DNA from: Streptomyces reniochalinae
Lineage (GTDB): Bacteria > Actinomycetota > Actinomycetes > Streptomycetales > Streptomycetaceae
Direction of reading: 5' to 3'
DNA length: 64,000 nt
Assembly (NCBI RefSeq): GCF_003323735.1
Contig: NZ_QOIM01000038.1
Location: 310,001-374,000, forward strand
Each line of letters opens with the position of its first letter. Position 1 is the first letter of the stretch. Below, piece by piece: positions 52,869 to 60,224 of this stretch. Under the pieces are notes generated by a model that was not told where the DNA came from, did not search any database, and saw only the letters and a list, made by a program, of their open reading frames with translations. Made by a program: the position numbers and the translations under genes.

Positions 52869-52900
52869 GGGCGCACGGGCCGGGAAGGGCCCGTGCGCCC
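52869..52900 (-). terminator. Terminator downstream of the Rv2175c-like gene
   Basis: A 13-bp GC stem (52869-52881 with 52888-52900), located between the Rv2175c-like gene and thiE, both on the minus strand. Confidence 0.65.
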
Positions 52901-52960
52901 GGTGGATGTGCGGTGGTACGTGCGGCGGCCTTCGGTGTGCCGCCGCCGCGGATCAGCCGC

Positions 52961-53335
52961 TCAGACGGCCAGGGCCTGGGCGCGGCGCTTGACCTCCGTG
53001 CCCCTGTTCTCCCGCAGGGCCGTCACCGGCGACCCCGGCAGCGACTCGTCCTCCGTGAACAGCCACTCCAGCATCTCCTCATCGCTGAACCCGTCGTCCC
53101 GCAGCAGGGTGATCGTGCCGGCCAGGCCCTTCACGATCCGGGCCTCGCCGACGAAGGCGGCGGGAACCTGTAGCACCCTGTTCCCCGACTCGGCCTCGCG
53201 CCGGACGGCGAGCAGCTGCCCCTCCTTCACGAGCTGCCGCACGCGGGTCACTTCGACGTCGAGCTTCTCGGCGACCTCGGGCAGGGTGAGCCAGGCGGGG
53301 ACGAGAGCATCGGTCTTTGCGTCAATCTCGGTCAC
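52961..53335 (-). CDS. Rv2175c-family DNA-binding protein
   Basis: A 124-residue protein matching the Rv2175c family of actinobacteria: an N-terminal winged helix-turn-helix (TLPEVAEKLDVEVTRVRQLVKEGQLLAVRRE, about residues 17-47) and a C-terminal helical part (DDGFSDEEMLEWLFTEDESLPGSPVTALREN). In M. tuberculosis the homologue is phosphorylated by the adjacent kinase PknL, which lowers DNA binding. Thr residues near the N-terminus (for example Thr2, Thr8) are candidate sites, though this is only inferred. The PASTA kinase here is 4.5 kb away. ATG or GTG at 53335. Confidence 0.88.
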   Translation of the reverse strand: MTEIDAKTDALVPAWLTLPEVAEKLDVEVTRVRQLVKEGQLLAVRREAESGNRVLQVPAAFVGEARIVKGLAGTITLLRDDGFSDEEMLEWLFTEDESLPGSPVTALRENRGTEVKRRAQALAV

Positions 53336-53368
53336 GGTCCCCAGACTGCCATCCAGGAGTGAGCGCCA

Positions 53369-54637
53369 CTACCGCGCCGCCTTCTTCAGGGCGACGGCCG
53401 CATCGGCCACCAGCGCCGGGTCCACGGCCGCACCCTGCTGGATCAGCTTGCGGCCCTGCGCGAGATCGCGCGGACGGCCGACCGCCAGCAGCGCGGCCAG
53501 CCGCTCACCGCGCAGCCAGCACACGCTCCACGCGGCGCCCTCGGGATCGCCGCGCCACACCAGCTCGTCGCCCTCGCCGTGGTGCCCCGCGTACTGCACG
53601 AAGCGGCCGAACTGCTCTGACCAGAAGTACGGCACCGGGTCGTGCTCGACGCTGTCGGCCCCGCCGTCGGCGTGCCCCTCGGCCAGCAGGTTCGCGGCCA
53701 CCGTGCGGGGCCCCTGGAGCGCGTTGTCCCAATGGTGGACCAGCAGCCGCTCGCCGTAGCGGGCCGACGGGAAGGAGGCGCAGTCACCCACCGCGTAGAC
53801 ACCGGGCACCGAGGCGCGCAGCCGGGAGTCGGCGCGCACCGCGCCGTCCGGGCCGAGAGCGATGCCGGAGTCGCGCAGCCAGCCCGTGGCCGGGCGGGCG
53901 CCGATGCCGACGAGGACCGCGTCGGCCGCCAGCCTGCCCCCGTCGGACAGCAGCACCGCGCCCCGCTCGACGCCCGAGACGGCCACGCCGGTCCGCAGCT
54001 CCACCCCGGCCTGCGCGTACCAGGCCCGCATCGGCTCCGAGACGCGCGCCGGCAGAGCGCCGGGCAGCGGCGTGGCCGCGGCCTCGACCACCGTCACCTC
54101 GCAGCCGCGCTCGCGCGCCGCCGTCGCGAACTCCGCACCGATCCAGCCCGCCCCCACCACGACGACACGGGCGCGCTCGGCCAGCACAGGACGCAGTCGC
54201 CTGGCATCGTCCAGGGTGCGCAGCAGGTGCACCCCCGGCACGCCCTCGCTGCCGGGCAGCGCGACCGGCTCCGCGCCGGTCGCCACCACCAGGCGGTCGT
54301 AGTGGACAGGGCCCGCGTCGGTCACCAGCAGCCGCTCGTGCGCACGCAGCCCCGTGACGGTGCGGCCCAGCTCCAGCTCGATGTCGAGCCCGGCGAAGTC
54401 GATGTCGAAGAGCGGCTCCTCCGACTCCTCCCCCGCGCCGAGGAGTACCGCCTTCGACAGCGGCGGCCGGTCGTAGGGGGCGTGCGGCTCGGCACCGATC
54501 AGCCGCACGGGCCCCGGCCAGCCCTGCTCCCGCAGGTGCACGGCGGTCTGCACGCCCGCCATGCCGGCACCCACGATCACGACCCGCTGCTGCTTCTGGC
54601 TCCCACGCGCGCTCTGGCTCCCACTCACGCCGCTCAC
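53369..54637 (-). CDS. NAD(P)/FAD-dependent oxidoreductase (ferredoxin reductase-like)
   Basis: A 422-residue two-dinucleotide-fold flavoprotein. The FAD motif is VVIVGAGMAGVQTAVHLRE (about 19-37), the NAD(P) motif VVVVGAGWIGAEFATAA (about 160), and the second FAD motif GVYAVGDCASFPS (about 296), followed by a C-terminal reductase domain with HHWDNAL. This layout matches ferredoxin/rubredoxin reductases of the BphA4 type; no partner ferredoxin gene is adjacent. The start is GTG 54637 or the next in-frame GTG 54628; no ribosome binding site is clear. It is divergent from the thiamine operon. Confidence 0.9.
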   Translation of the reverse strand: MSGVSGSQSARGSQKQQRVVIVGAGMAGVQTAVHLREQGWPGPVRLIGAEPHAPYDRPPLSKAVLLGAGEESEEPLFDIDFAGLDIELELGRTVTGLRAHERLLVTDAGPVHYDRLVVATGAEPVALPGSEGVPGVHLLRTLDDARRLRPVLAERARVVVVGAGWIGAEFATAARERGCEVTVVEAAATPLPGALPARVSEPMRAWYAQAGVELRTGVAVSGVERGAVLLSDGGRLAADAVLVGIGARPATGWLRDSGIALGPDGAVRADSRLRASVPGVYAVGDCASFPSARYGERLLVHHWDNALQGPRTVAANLLAEGHADGGADSVEHDPVPYFWSEQFGRFVQYAGHHGEGDELVWRGDPEGAAWSVCWLRGERLAALLAVGRPRDLAQGRKLIQQGAAVDPALVADAAVALKKAAR

Positions 54638-54751
54638 TGTATGCCGCCGCGCCGCGCCCGCACTCGGGCGGCCGAACGGGAACCGGCACGACCACCGACC
54701 GAGGCCCTGGCCCGGGCGCTGAGCACCGCAGTAGGCTGGTGGCCTACATCC

Positions 54752-54850
54752 AGCACACGCGGGAGCCCGGGCGCACCGGGCTGAGAGGGAGGCTGCGGCG
54801 GCCTCCGACCGTCCGAACCTGATCCGGGTCATTCCGGCGAAGGGAGCAGC
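54752..54850 (+). ncRNA. TPP riboswitch (THI element)
   Basis: Conserved THI-box cores are present: GGGAGCCCGGG, then ACCGGGCTGAGAGGGA at 54775-54790, and after a variable GC stem CCGAACCTGATCCGGGTCA followed by TTCCGGCGAAGGGAG ending near 54846. The AGGGAG at the 3' end can serve as the thiO ribosome binding site, so thiamine pyrophosphate binding should reduce thiOSG translation. Confidence 0.96.
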
Positions 54851-54859
54851 GGCATCCCC

Positions 54860-56065
54860 ATGCGCGGTACGACATCTCACACAGCGCCGTCCGGCACCCC
54901 CGACGTCCTCGTCCTCGGCGGCGGCCTCATCGGCCTGGTCACCGCCTGGCGCGCGGCCCGGCGCGGCCTGCGCGTCACCGTTCTCGACCCCGAACCCGGC
55001 GGCGGCGCCGCACAGGTCGCGGCCGGCATGCTCGCGGCCGTCACCGAACTGCACTACGGCGAGGAGACGCTCCTCAACCTCAACCTCGCCTCCGCGGCCC
55101 GCTACCCCGCCTTCGTCGCCGAACTGGAAGAGGCGTCAGGGCTCGACGTCGGCCACCGCGCCTGCGGCACCCTCGCCGTCGCGCTCGACGCCGACGACCG
55201 CGCCCACCTGCGGGAGCTGCACGCGCTGCAACAGCGCTGCGGACTGCGCTCCGAGTGGCTGACCGGGCGCGAATGCCGCCGCCTGGAACCGATGCTGGCC
55301 CCGTCCGTACGCGGCGGCGTCCGCGTCGACGGCGACCACCAGATCGACCCGCGCCGCCTGGCCGCGGCCCTGCTGCGGGCCTGCGCACACACCCGCGTCA
55401 CCTTCCTGCGGACCACGGCCAGGCGGCTCCTGGCCGCCGGCGGCCGGGCCACGGGCGCCGCCACCGCCGACGGCGGCGAGGTGACCGCCGGACAGACCGT
55501 CCTCGCACTCGGCTCACGCAGCGGCACGCTCGACGGCGTGCCCGCACACGTGCCGGTGCCGGTACGCCCCGTCAAGGGCCAGGTGCTGCGGCTGCGGATG
55601 CCGGCGTCCCGGGGCCCCGGCGGGGCGTTCCTCTCCCGTACCGTCCGCGCCGTCGTCCGCGGCGGGGCGCTCTACCTGGTGCCGCGCGAGAACGGCGAAC
55701 TGGTCGTCGGCGCCACCAGCGAAGAGCTGGGCTGGGACACCACCGTCACCGCAGGCGGCGTCTACGAACTGCTGCGGGACGCGCACGAACTCGTCCCCGG
55801 CGTCACCGAACTGCCGCTCGCCGAAACCGTCGCGGGGCTGCGCCCGGGATCCCCCGACAACGCGCCCCTGCTCGGCCCCACGAAGCTGCCCGGACTCCAC
55901 CTGGCCACCGGACACCACCGCAACGGCGTGCTGCTCACCCCGGTCACCGGCGACGTGATGGCCGGCCTGCTGGCCGACGGCGAGCTGCCGCCCCTGGCCC
56001 GGGCCTTCACCCCGGGCCGCTTCGCCACCTCCCCCGCCTTCGAGCCGCAGGAGCAGACCGCATGA
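54860..56065 (+). CDS. thiO: Glycine oxidase ThiO
   Basis: A 401-residue FAD enzyme that oxidises glycine to iminoglycine, the glycine-derived unit of the thiamine thiazole ring. The FAD motif is VLVLGGGLIGLVTAWRAARRGLRVTVLD (residues 13-40). DAO-family sites are GAAQVAAGMLA, RPVKGQVLRLR, and the C-terminal ATGHHRNGVLLTPVTG. Length is typical. ATG 54860 is 14 bases after AGGGAG of the riboswitch. Its stop overlaps thiS as ATGA. Confidence 0.95.
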   Translation: MRGTTSHTAPSGTPDVLVLGGGLIGLVTAWRAARRGLRVTVLDPEPGGGAAQVAAGMLAAVTELHYGEETLLNLNLASAARYPAFVAELEEASGLDVGHRACGTLAVALDADDRAHLRELHALQQRCGLRSEWLTGRECRRLEPMLAPSVRGGVRVDGDHQIDPRRLAAALLRACAHTRVTFLRTTARRLLAAGGRATGAATADGGEVTAGQTVLALGSRSGTLDGVPAHVPVPVRPVKGQVLRLRMPASRGPGGAFLSRTVRAVVRGGALYLVPRENGELVVGATSEELGWDTTVTAGGVYELLRDAHELVPGVTELPLAETVAGLRPGSPDNAPLLGPTKLPGLHLATGHHRNGVLLTPVTGDVMAGLLADGELPPLARAFTPGRFATSPAFEPQEQTA

Positions 56066-56283
56066 CCTCCACCACCGCGCGCGTCACCGTCTCCGTCAAC
56101 GGCGCACCCCGCCACCTGAGGGAAGGCACCACCCTCGACCAGCTCGTGGCCACCCTCACCACCGCGCCCTCGGGGGTGGCTGCCGCGCTCAACGAGAACG
56201 TCGTCCCCCGCGGCAGCTGGGCCACCACGGCGCTGGGCGACGGAGACCGCGTCGAAGTACTCACCGCAGTCCAGGGAGGCTGA
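56062..56283 (+). CDS. thiS: Sulfur carrier protein ThiS
   Basis: A 73-residue ubiquitin-like sulfur carrier whose C-terminal Gly-Gly (AVQGG) is converted to a thiocarboxylate that donates sulfur to thiazole. MTSTTARVTVSVNGAPRHL begins the beta-grasp fold, and ALNENVVPRGSW is the family motif. It is too short for many gene finders, but the ATGA overlap with thiO and the eight-base gap to thiG make it secure. Confidence 0.95.
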   Translation: MTSTTARVTVSVNGAPRHLREGTTLDQLVATLTTAPSGVAAALNENVVPRGSWATTALGDGDRVEVLTAVQGG

Positions 56284-56291
56284 GCACCACC

Positions 56292-57089
56292 ATGGCCGAC
56301 GACCCGCTGACCATCGGCGGCACCACCTTCGACTCCCGGCTGATCATGGGCACCGGCGGCGCCCCCAGCCTGGACGTGCTGGAGAAGGCACTGCTGGCCT
56401 CCGGCACCGAACTGACCACCGTCGCCATGCGGCGCCTCGACCCGTCCGTCAGCGGCTCCGTACTGTCCGTACTCGAACGGCACGGCATCCGCGTCCTGCC
56501 CAACACCGCGGGCTGCTACACGGCGGGCGAAGCGGTGCTCACCGCGCGGCTCGCGCGCGAAGCGCTGGGCACCGACTGGGTCAAGCTGGAGGTCATCGCC
56601 GACGAACGCACCCTGCTGCCCGACCCCGTCGAACTCCTCGACGCCGCCGAGACCCTCGTCGACGACGGCTTCACCGTGCTGCCCTACACCAACGACGACC
56701 CCGTACTCGCCCGCAAACTCGAAGACGTCGGATGCGCCGCGATCATGCCGCTCGGCTCCCCCATCGGGTCGGGGCTCGGCATCCGCAACCCGCACAACTT
56801 CCACCTCATCACCGAGCGGGCCACGATCCCCGTCGTCCTCGACGCCGGGGCCGGCACCGCGTCCGACGCCGCCCTGGCCATGGAACTCGGCTGCTCCGCC
56901 GTGATGCTGGCGTCCGCGGTGACGCGGGCTCAAGAGCCCGCGCTCATGGCGGCGGGCATGCGGTGTGCCGTCGAGGGTGGGCGGCTTGCGTTTCGGGCTG
57001 GGCGGATTCCGCGGCGGTGGTATGCCTCGGCGTCCTCTCCTGCGGAGGGCTTGGCCGACTTCGATCCTGAGCGGCCTGCGTTTCGCTGA
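56292..57089 (+). CDS. thiG: Thiazole synthase ThiG
   Basis: A 265-residue TIM-barrel enzyme that makes the thiazole phosphate from DXP, iminoglycine and ThiS thiocarboxylate. The Schiff-base lysine is Lys98 in WVKLEVI; MPLGSPIGSGLGIRN and VVLDAGAGTASDAALAMELGC are phosphate-binding motifs. ATG 56292. From about codon 212 (near 56926) codon use changes abruptly: GCT, TGT, CTT, TTT, ATT, TAT, TCT and CCT codons appear, while the earlier part ends almost always in C or G. The protein still ends normally (ADFDPERPAFR), but this 3' end looks to have a different history. Confidence 0.95.
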   Translation: MADDPLTIGGTTFDSRLIMGTGGAPSLDVLEKALLASGTELTTVAMRRLDPSVSGSVLSVLERHGIRVLPNTAGCYTAGEAVLTARLAREALGTDWVKLEVIADERTLLPDPVELLDAAETLVDDGFTVLPYTNDDPVLARKLEDVGCAAIMPLGSPIGSGLGIRNPHNFHLITERATIPVVLDAGAGTASDAALAMELGCSAVMLASAVTRAQEPALMAAGMRCAVEGGRLAFRAGRIPRRWYASASSPAEGLADFDPERPAFR

Positions 57090-57091
57090 TA

Positions 57092-57106
57092 CCCCAGCGC
57101 CTGGGG
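57092..57106 (+). terminator. Short hairpin after thiG
   Basis: CCCCAG and CTGGGG form a 6-bp stem with loop CGC three bases after the thiG stop codon. It is a weak terminator candidate. Confidence 0.4.
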
Positions 57107-57412
57107 CGGGCCCCCCAGAGCCTGCCCTTTCCAGTGGGGCCACCCACCCCCGAGGGTGCTGATCTCTATCCGGGGGGCTCCTCCCCCAGACTCCGTCCGG
57201 GGGGACCCCCACCCCAGACCCCCGGCCCCTCGCCGGGGAGGCTTTGGGGCGGCGCTGCCCCCCAAAGGCCCCCCGCTACGGGGGCTCCACCCCCCCTAGG
57301 AACCCCCGCCAAGGAGCTACGCTCCCTGGACCCCACATCAGAGAGAACCGCAGTACGCAGGTGCTGGGCCATCTCTCACGCAAGAGGGCCCTCCCAGATA
57401 CTCCAGGGGGCT
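57107..57412. repeat. Hairpin-rich intergenic repeat region
   Basis: Runs of G or C (CCCCCC, GGGGGG) alternate in this stretch and build several hairpins. The clearest is CTTTGGGG with CCCCAAAG (57242-57249 with 57260-57267), and GGAGC/GCTCC follows near 57316. Related GGGGCGGAGCCCC modules also occur at about 57630-57645 and 57695-57707. No gene is seen. This resembles GC-rich dispersed intergenic repeats of Streptomyces chromosomes. Confidence 0.55.
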
Positions 57413-57413
57413 C

Positions 57414-57629
57414 CTAGGTCGTGTCTTCAAAGTCCCGCCTGCCTGGCGGCGCCTGGCACGCACGCTCGCGGCGTTGTCGTCGGTCGCCGCTTCCCCCAGG
57501 GCTCGGCTTCGCTCGCCCCGGGAGGTGCCCCCACGCAGGGACTCCCTCCTCCGCCTTGCGAGCGCACGCACCAGACACCGCCAGACCCGCCCTCCGGGCG
57601 GACGCCGCTACTGGGAAGACACTCCCTAG
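57414..57629. mobile_element. MITE-like element flanked by CTAG
   Basis: The 208-bp core (57418-57625) is bounded by CTAG on both sides (57414-57417 and 57626-57629). Its ends are inverted: GTCGTGTCTTC on the left and the complement of GGAGTGTCTTC on the right, nine of eleven matching. Inside, a second long imperfect inverted repeat runs from GCCTGGCGGCGCCTGGCACG (from 57441) against the complementary stretch ending near 57590, so the whole element can fold back on itself. It has no coding capacity. CTAG-type duplications are known for IS5-family elements, so a non-autonomous derivative is inferred. Confidence 0.65.
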
Positions 57630-57787
57630 GGGGGCGGAGCCCCCACCACGGCCGAGGGCACCTCAGAGAAAGAAGGGGAAGACCATGGGAGCCAGGGGCG
57701 GAGCCCCGAGGAGGAGGGGACTGTCACTGTTCGGCTGCATTATGGGGGCAGCACACAGCCGTGGGCGAAGGCGGCGCGGGGGACTCG

Positions 57788-57793
57788 TAAACT
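57788..57793 (+). promoter_or_regulatory. -10 box of a leaderless kinase transcript
   Basis: TAAACT ends seven bases before the ATG of the PASTA kinase, so the transcript would start at or next to the A of the start codon. No ribosome binding site is present upstream. Confidence 0.55.
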
Positions 57794-57800
57794 CTGCGCA

Positions 57801-59771
57801 ATGGACACCACCCTCAAGGACCCCCTGGTCGGTCAGGTTCTCGATGGCCGGTACCGCATCGACGCGCGGGTAGCCGTCGGCGGGATGGCGACGGTGTACC
57901 GCGCCATGGACACCCGCCTGGACCGGGTGCTGGCCCTGAAGGTGATGCACACCTCCCTGTCGTCGGACGAGACGTTCGTGACGCGGTTCATCCGGGAGGC
58001 GAAGTCCGCCGCGCGGCTCGCGCACCCGAACGTGGTGGGCGTGTTCGACCAGGGCACGGACGGTACGTACGTGTACCTGGCGATGGAGTACGTGGAGGGC
58101 TGCACGCTCCGTGACGTCCTGCGCGACAAGGGCGCGCTGCGGCCGCGCCCCGCACTGGACGTGCTGGAGCCGGTGCTGGCGGCGCTGGGCGCCGCCCACC
58201 GGGCGGGGCTCGTGCACCGGGACGTGAAACCGGAGAACGTCCTGATAGGGGACGACGGCCGGGTGAAGGTCGCCGACTTCGGGCTCGTGCGGGCGGTGGA
58301 CAGCCAGACGTCCGCGACGACGGACTCCATCCTGGGCACGGTCTCCTATCTGGCACCGGAGCAGATCGAGGAGGGTACGGCGACGCCGCGTACGGATCTG
58401 TACGCGTGCGGCGTGATGTTCTACGAGATGCTGACGGGCTCCAAGCCGCACGCGGGCTCTTCCCCCGCACAGGTCCTCTATCAGCACCTGAACAAGGACA
58501 TGCCGCTTCCCTCGGCCGCGGTGCCGGGGATGGCGGCCGCGTTGGACGCGCTGGTGGCGCGGGCTACGGCGCGGAACCCCGAGGGGCGTCCCGAGGACGC
58601 GGTGGCGCTGCTCGCGGAGGTCCGCTCGACCCGCGCGGGGCTGTCGGAGGAGGAACTGGACGCGGTGCCTCCGCAGGCCAAGGACGGCGGGGAGCAGGCG
58701 GTGGCGCCCGCCGAGCAGGACGCTACGGGGACGCCGGGGGACGCCGTGGTGCCGTCGGAGGCCGAGACGTCGGTGATTCCGCGTCCCGCGGCCGGTGGTC
58801 CGGTGCCGGACGCCGAGCCGATGGACCGTACGGCCCTCCTGTCGGCGGTACCGCCCGCCGGGGCGGCGGAGCCCGCCGGCCCGGCCCGGCGGCGGATGCT
58901 GCAACCGCGCTGGGTGCTGGTGGGGCTGGGTGTGCTGCTGGTGCTGCTGGTGGGGACGGGCGTCTGGTACATCAACTCGGGCCAGTTCACCAAGACGCCC
59001 GCGGTCTTGGACCAGACGCAGTCGGAGGCGGCCAAGGCGCTGGCGGATGCGGGTCTCGACGTGAAGGTGGAGCGCGACTACAGCCAGCGGGTGAAGCGCG
59101 GCCACGTCATCGGTACCGACCCGGAGCCGGGTGAGCGTGTGCGCAAGACGGGCGCGGTCACGCTGACGGTCTCGCGCGGCCCCGAGGTGGTGAAGGTGCC
59201 CGATCTGCGCGACACCCCGCTCGGCGACGCCCGGCGCAAGCTGGAGGACGCGGGACTCGAGCCCGGGCTGGTCAAGCGGCGGTTCGACGAGGAGACCGCA
59301 CAGGGCTCGGTCGTCGCCACGGACCCGAAGCCGGGCAGCGAGCGCAGGCCGGGTGCCGCCGTGGGGCTGACGGTCTCCAAGGGCGCCCCGGTGGACGTGC
59401 CCGACGTGGTGGGTGACGACGAGGGCGACGCCGTCGAGGAACTGAAGGAAGAGGGCCTGAAGGTCAAGATCGCCAAGGAGCGTGTCCACTCCGAGGAGGA
59501 CGAGGGCACCATCGCCCGCATGTCCCCCACGGACGGCTCGCGGCTCGCCAAGGGCGACACGGTGACGCTGACCGTCTCCAAGGGGCCCGACATGGTCGAG
59601 GTGCCGGACGTGGAGGACAGCAGCGAGAGCGAGGCCAAGGCGAAGCTGGAGCAGGCGGGCTTCGAGGTGCGGGTGCGCCGCGTCTTCTTCGGCGACACCG
59701 TCTTCAACCAGTCCCCCGACGCGGGCGAGGAGGCCCCGCGGGGCTCCGAGGTGACCGTCTGGCTGCGCTGA
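57801..59771 (+). CDS. PASTA-domain Ser/Thr protein kinase
   Basis: A 656-residue membrane kinase. The kinase domain (about 12-275) has GGMATVY (27-33), Lys47 in ALKVM, HRDVKPEN (139-146), DFG (159-161) and APEQ (185-188). A variable juxtamembrane linker (280-365) and one membrane helix (about 371-390) follow, then four extracellular PASTA repeats (about 398-656) that bind muropeptides or lipid II in relatives. It probably senses wall precursors and controls growth and division proteins. Its place between the Rv2175c-like gene and DAHP synthase matches mycobacterial pknL, but PknL lacks PASTA repeats, so domain content resembles PknB more. Probably leaderless. Confidence 0.95.
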   Translation: MDTTLKDPLVGQVLDGRYRIDARVAVGGMATVYRAMDTRLDRVLALKVMHTSLSSDETFVTRFIREAKSAARLAHPNVVGVFDQGTDGTYVYLAMEYVEGCTLRDVLRDKGALRPRPALDVLEPVLAALGAAHRAGLVHRDVKPENVLIGDDGRVKVADFGLVRAVDSQTSATTDSILGTVSYLAPEQIEEGTATPRTDLYACGVMFYEMLTGSKPHAGSSPAQVLYQHLNKDMPLPSAAVPGMAAALDALVARATARNPEGRPEDAVALLAEVRSTRAGLSEEELDAVPPQAKDGGEQAVAPAEQDATGTPGDAVVPSEAETSVIPRPAAGGPVPDAEPMDRTALLSAVPPAGAAEPAGPARRRMLQPRWVLVGLGVLLVLLVGTGVWYINSGQFTKTPAVLDQTQSEAAKALADAGLDVKVERDYSQRVKRGHVIGTDPEPGERVRKTGAVTLTVSRGPEVVKVPDLRDTPLGDARRKLEDAGLEPGLVKRRFDEETAQGSVVATDPKPGSERRPGAAVGLTVSKGAPVDVPDVVGDDEGDAVEELKEEGLKVKIAKERVHSEEDEGTIARMSPTDGSRLAKGDTVTLTVSKGPDMVEVPDVEDSSESEAKAKLEQAGFEVRVRRVFFGDTVFNQSPDAGEEAPRGSEVTVWLR

Positions 59772-59791
59772 GCGGAGCGCACCGGTCCGTG

Positions 59792-59817
59792 CGGCCCCCG
59801 GCTTCGGCCGGGGGCCG
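59792..59817 (+). terminator. Kinase terminator with TTCG tetraloop
   Basis: A perfect 11-bp stem (59792-59802 with 59807-59817) closed by TTCG, an unusually stable RNA loop, 20 bases after the kinase stop codon. Confidence 0.85.
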
Positions 59818-59869
59818 TTCGCATGGCACCTCCCGGCCGTGTGACCTGGGCTTTCCCGCGCATGATTCC

Positions 59870-59886
59870 GACATACACGGTATGTC
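59870..59886. promoter_or_regulatory. GACATAC/GTATGTC palindrome
   Basis: Seven-base perfect arms around ACG in the 450-base gap between the kinase and the transglycosylase gene. It is operator-like and far from either start codon; the regulator is unknown. Confidence 0.5.
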
Positions 59887-60059
59887 CGGTCAGTCGTGAA
59901 AAGTAATGCCGGGGTGCGCATGATCCGCTACCGACCGTGCTGCGAAGCCCGCCCCGATGTGAGCCCACCCATAGGACGCACATCACCTACGAAACACCGT
60001 AGTGGAAAGCGCCTCACCGCTCCGACCTGGAATGCGGGGTATTCACCCCTTCATCGCCG

Positions 60060-60125
60060 GGGCCCGTTCAACGAATTCCGGTAGTACGTCACATCGTTGA
60101 TTTCCCAAAACGGGCCCTCTAACAA
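60060..60125 (+). promoter_or_regulatory. Nested inverted repeat overlapping a candidate promoter
   Basis: A 9-bp outer stem (60060-60068 with 60109-60117) encloses CAACGA/TCGTTG (60069-60074 with 60094-60099). On the same stretch TTGATT (60097-60102) and TAACAA (60120-60125) are 17 bases apart, fitting a sigma-HrdB promoter for the transglycosylase gene with a leader of about 93 bases. The repeat may therefore be an operator in DNA or a structured RNA from another start. Confidence 0.5.
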
Positions 60126-60224
60126 TTACGGCGTCGCACGGCGCCGTGAAACAGAACTCGGCGCGTTTCCCCGGCTCCCCGCCTCTGCGACGACGCCTAG
60201 CGATGAAAGGTTCCGCTCTTTCTC

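Noticed and set aside
57418..57625. A degraded transposase gene in the MITE-like element
   Set aside because: The frames across it show no transposase motif; the element is mostly inverted repeat.
59772..60224. ydaO (c-di-AMP) riboswitch before the transglycosylase gene
   Set aside because: The conserved ydaO cores are not recognisable; only the nested repeat and a promoter are seen.
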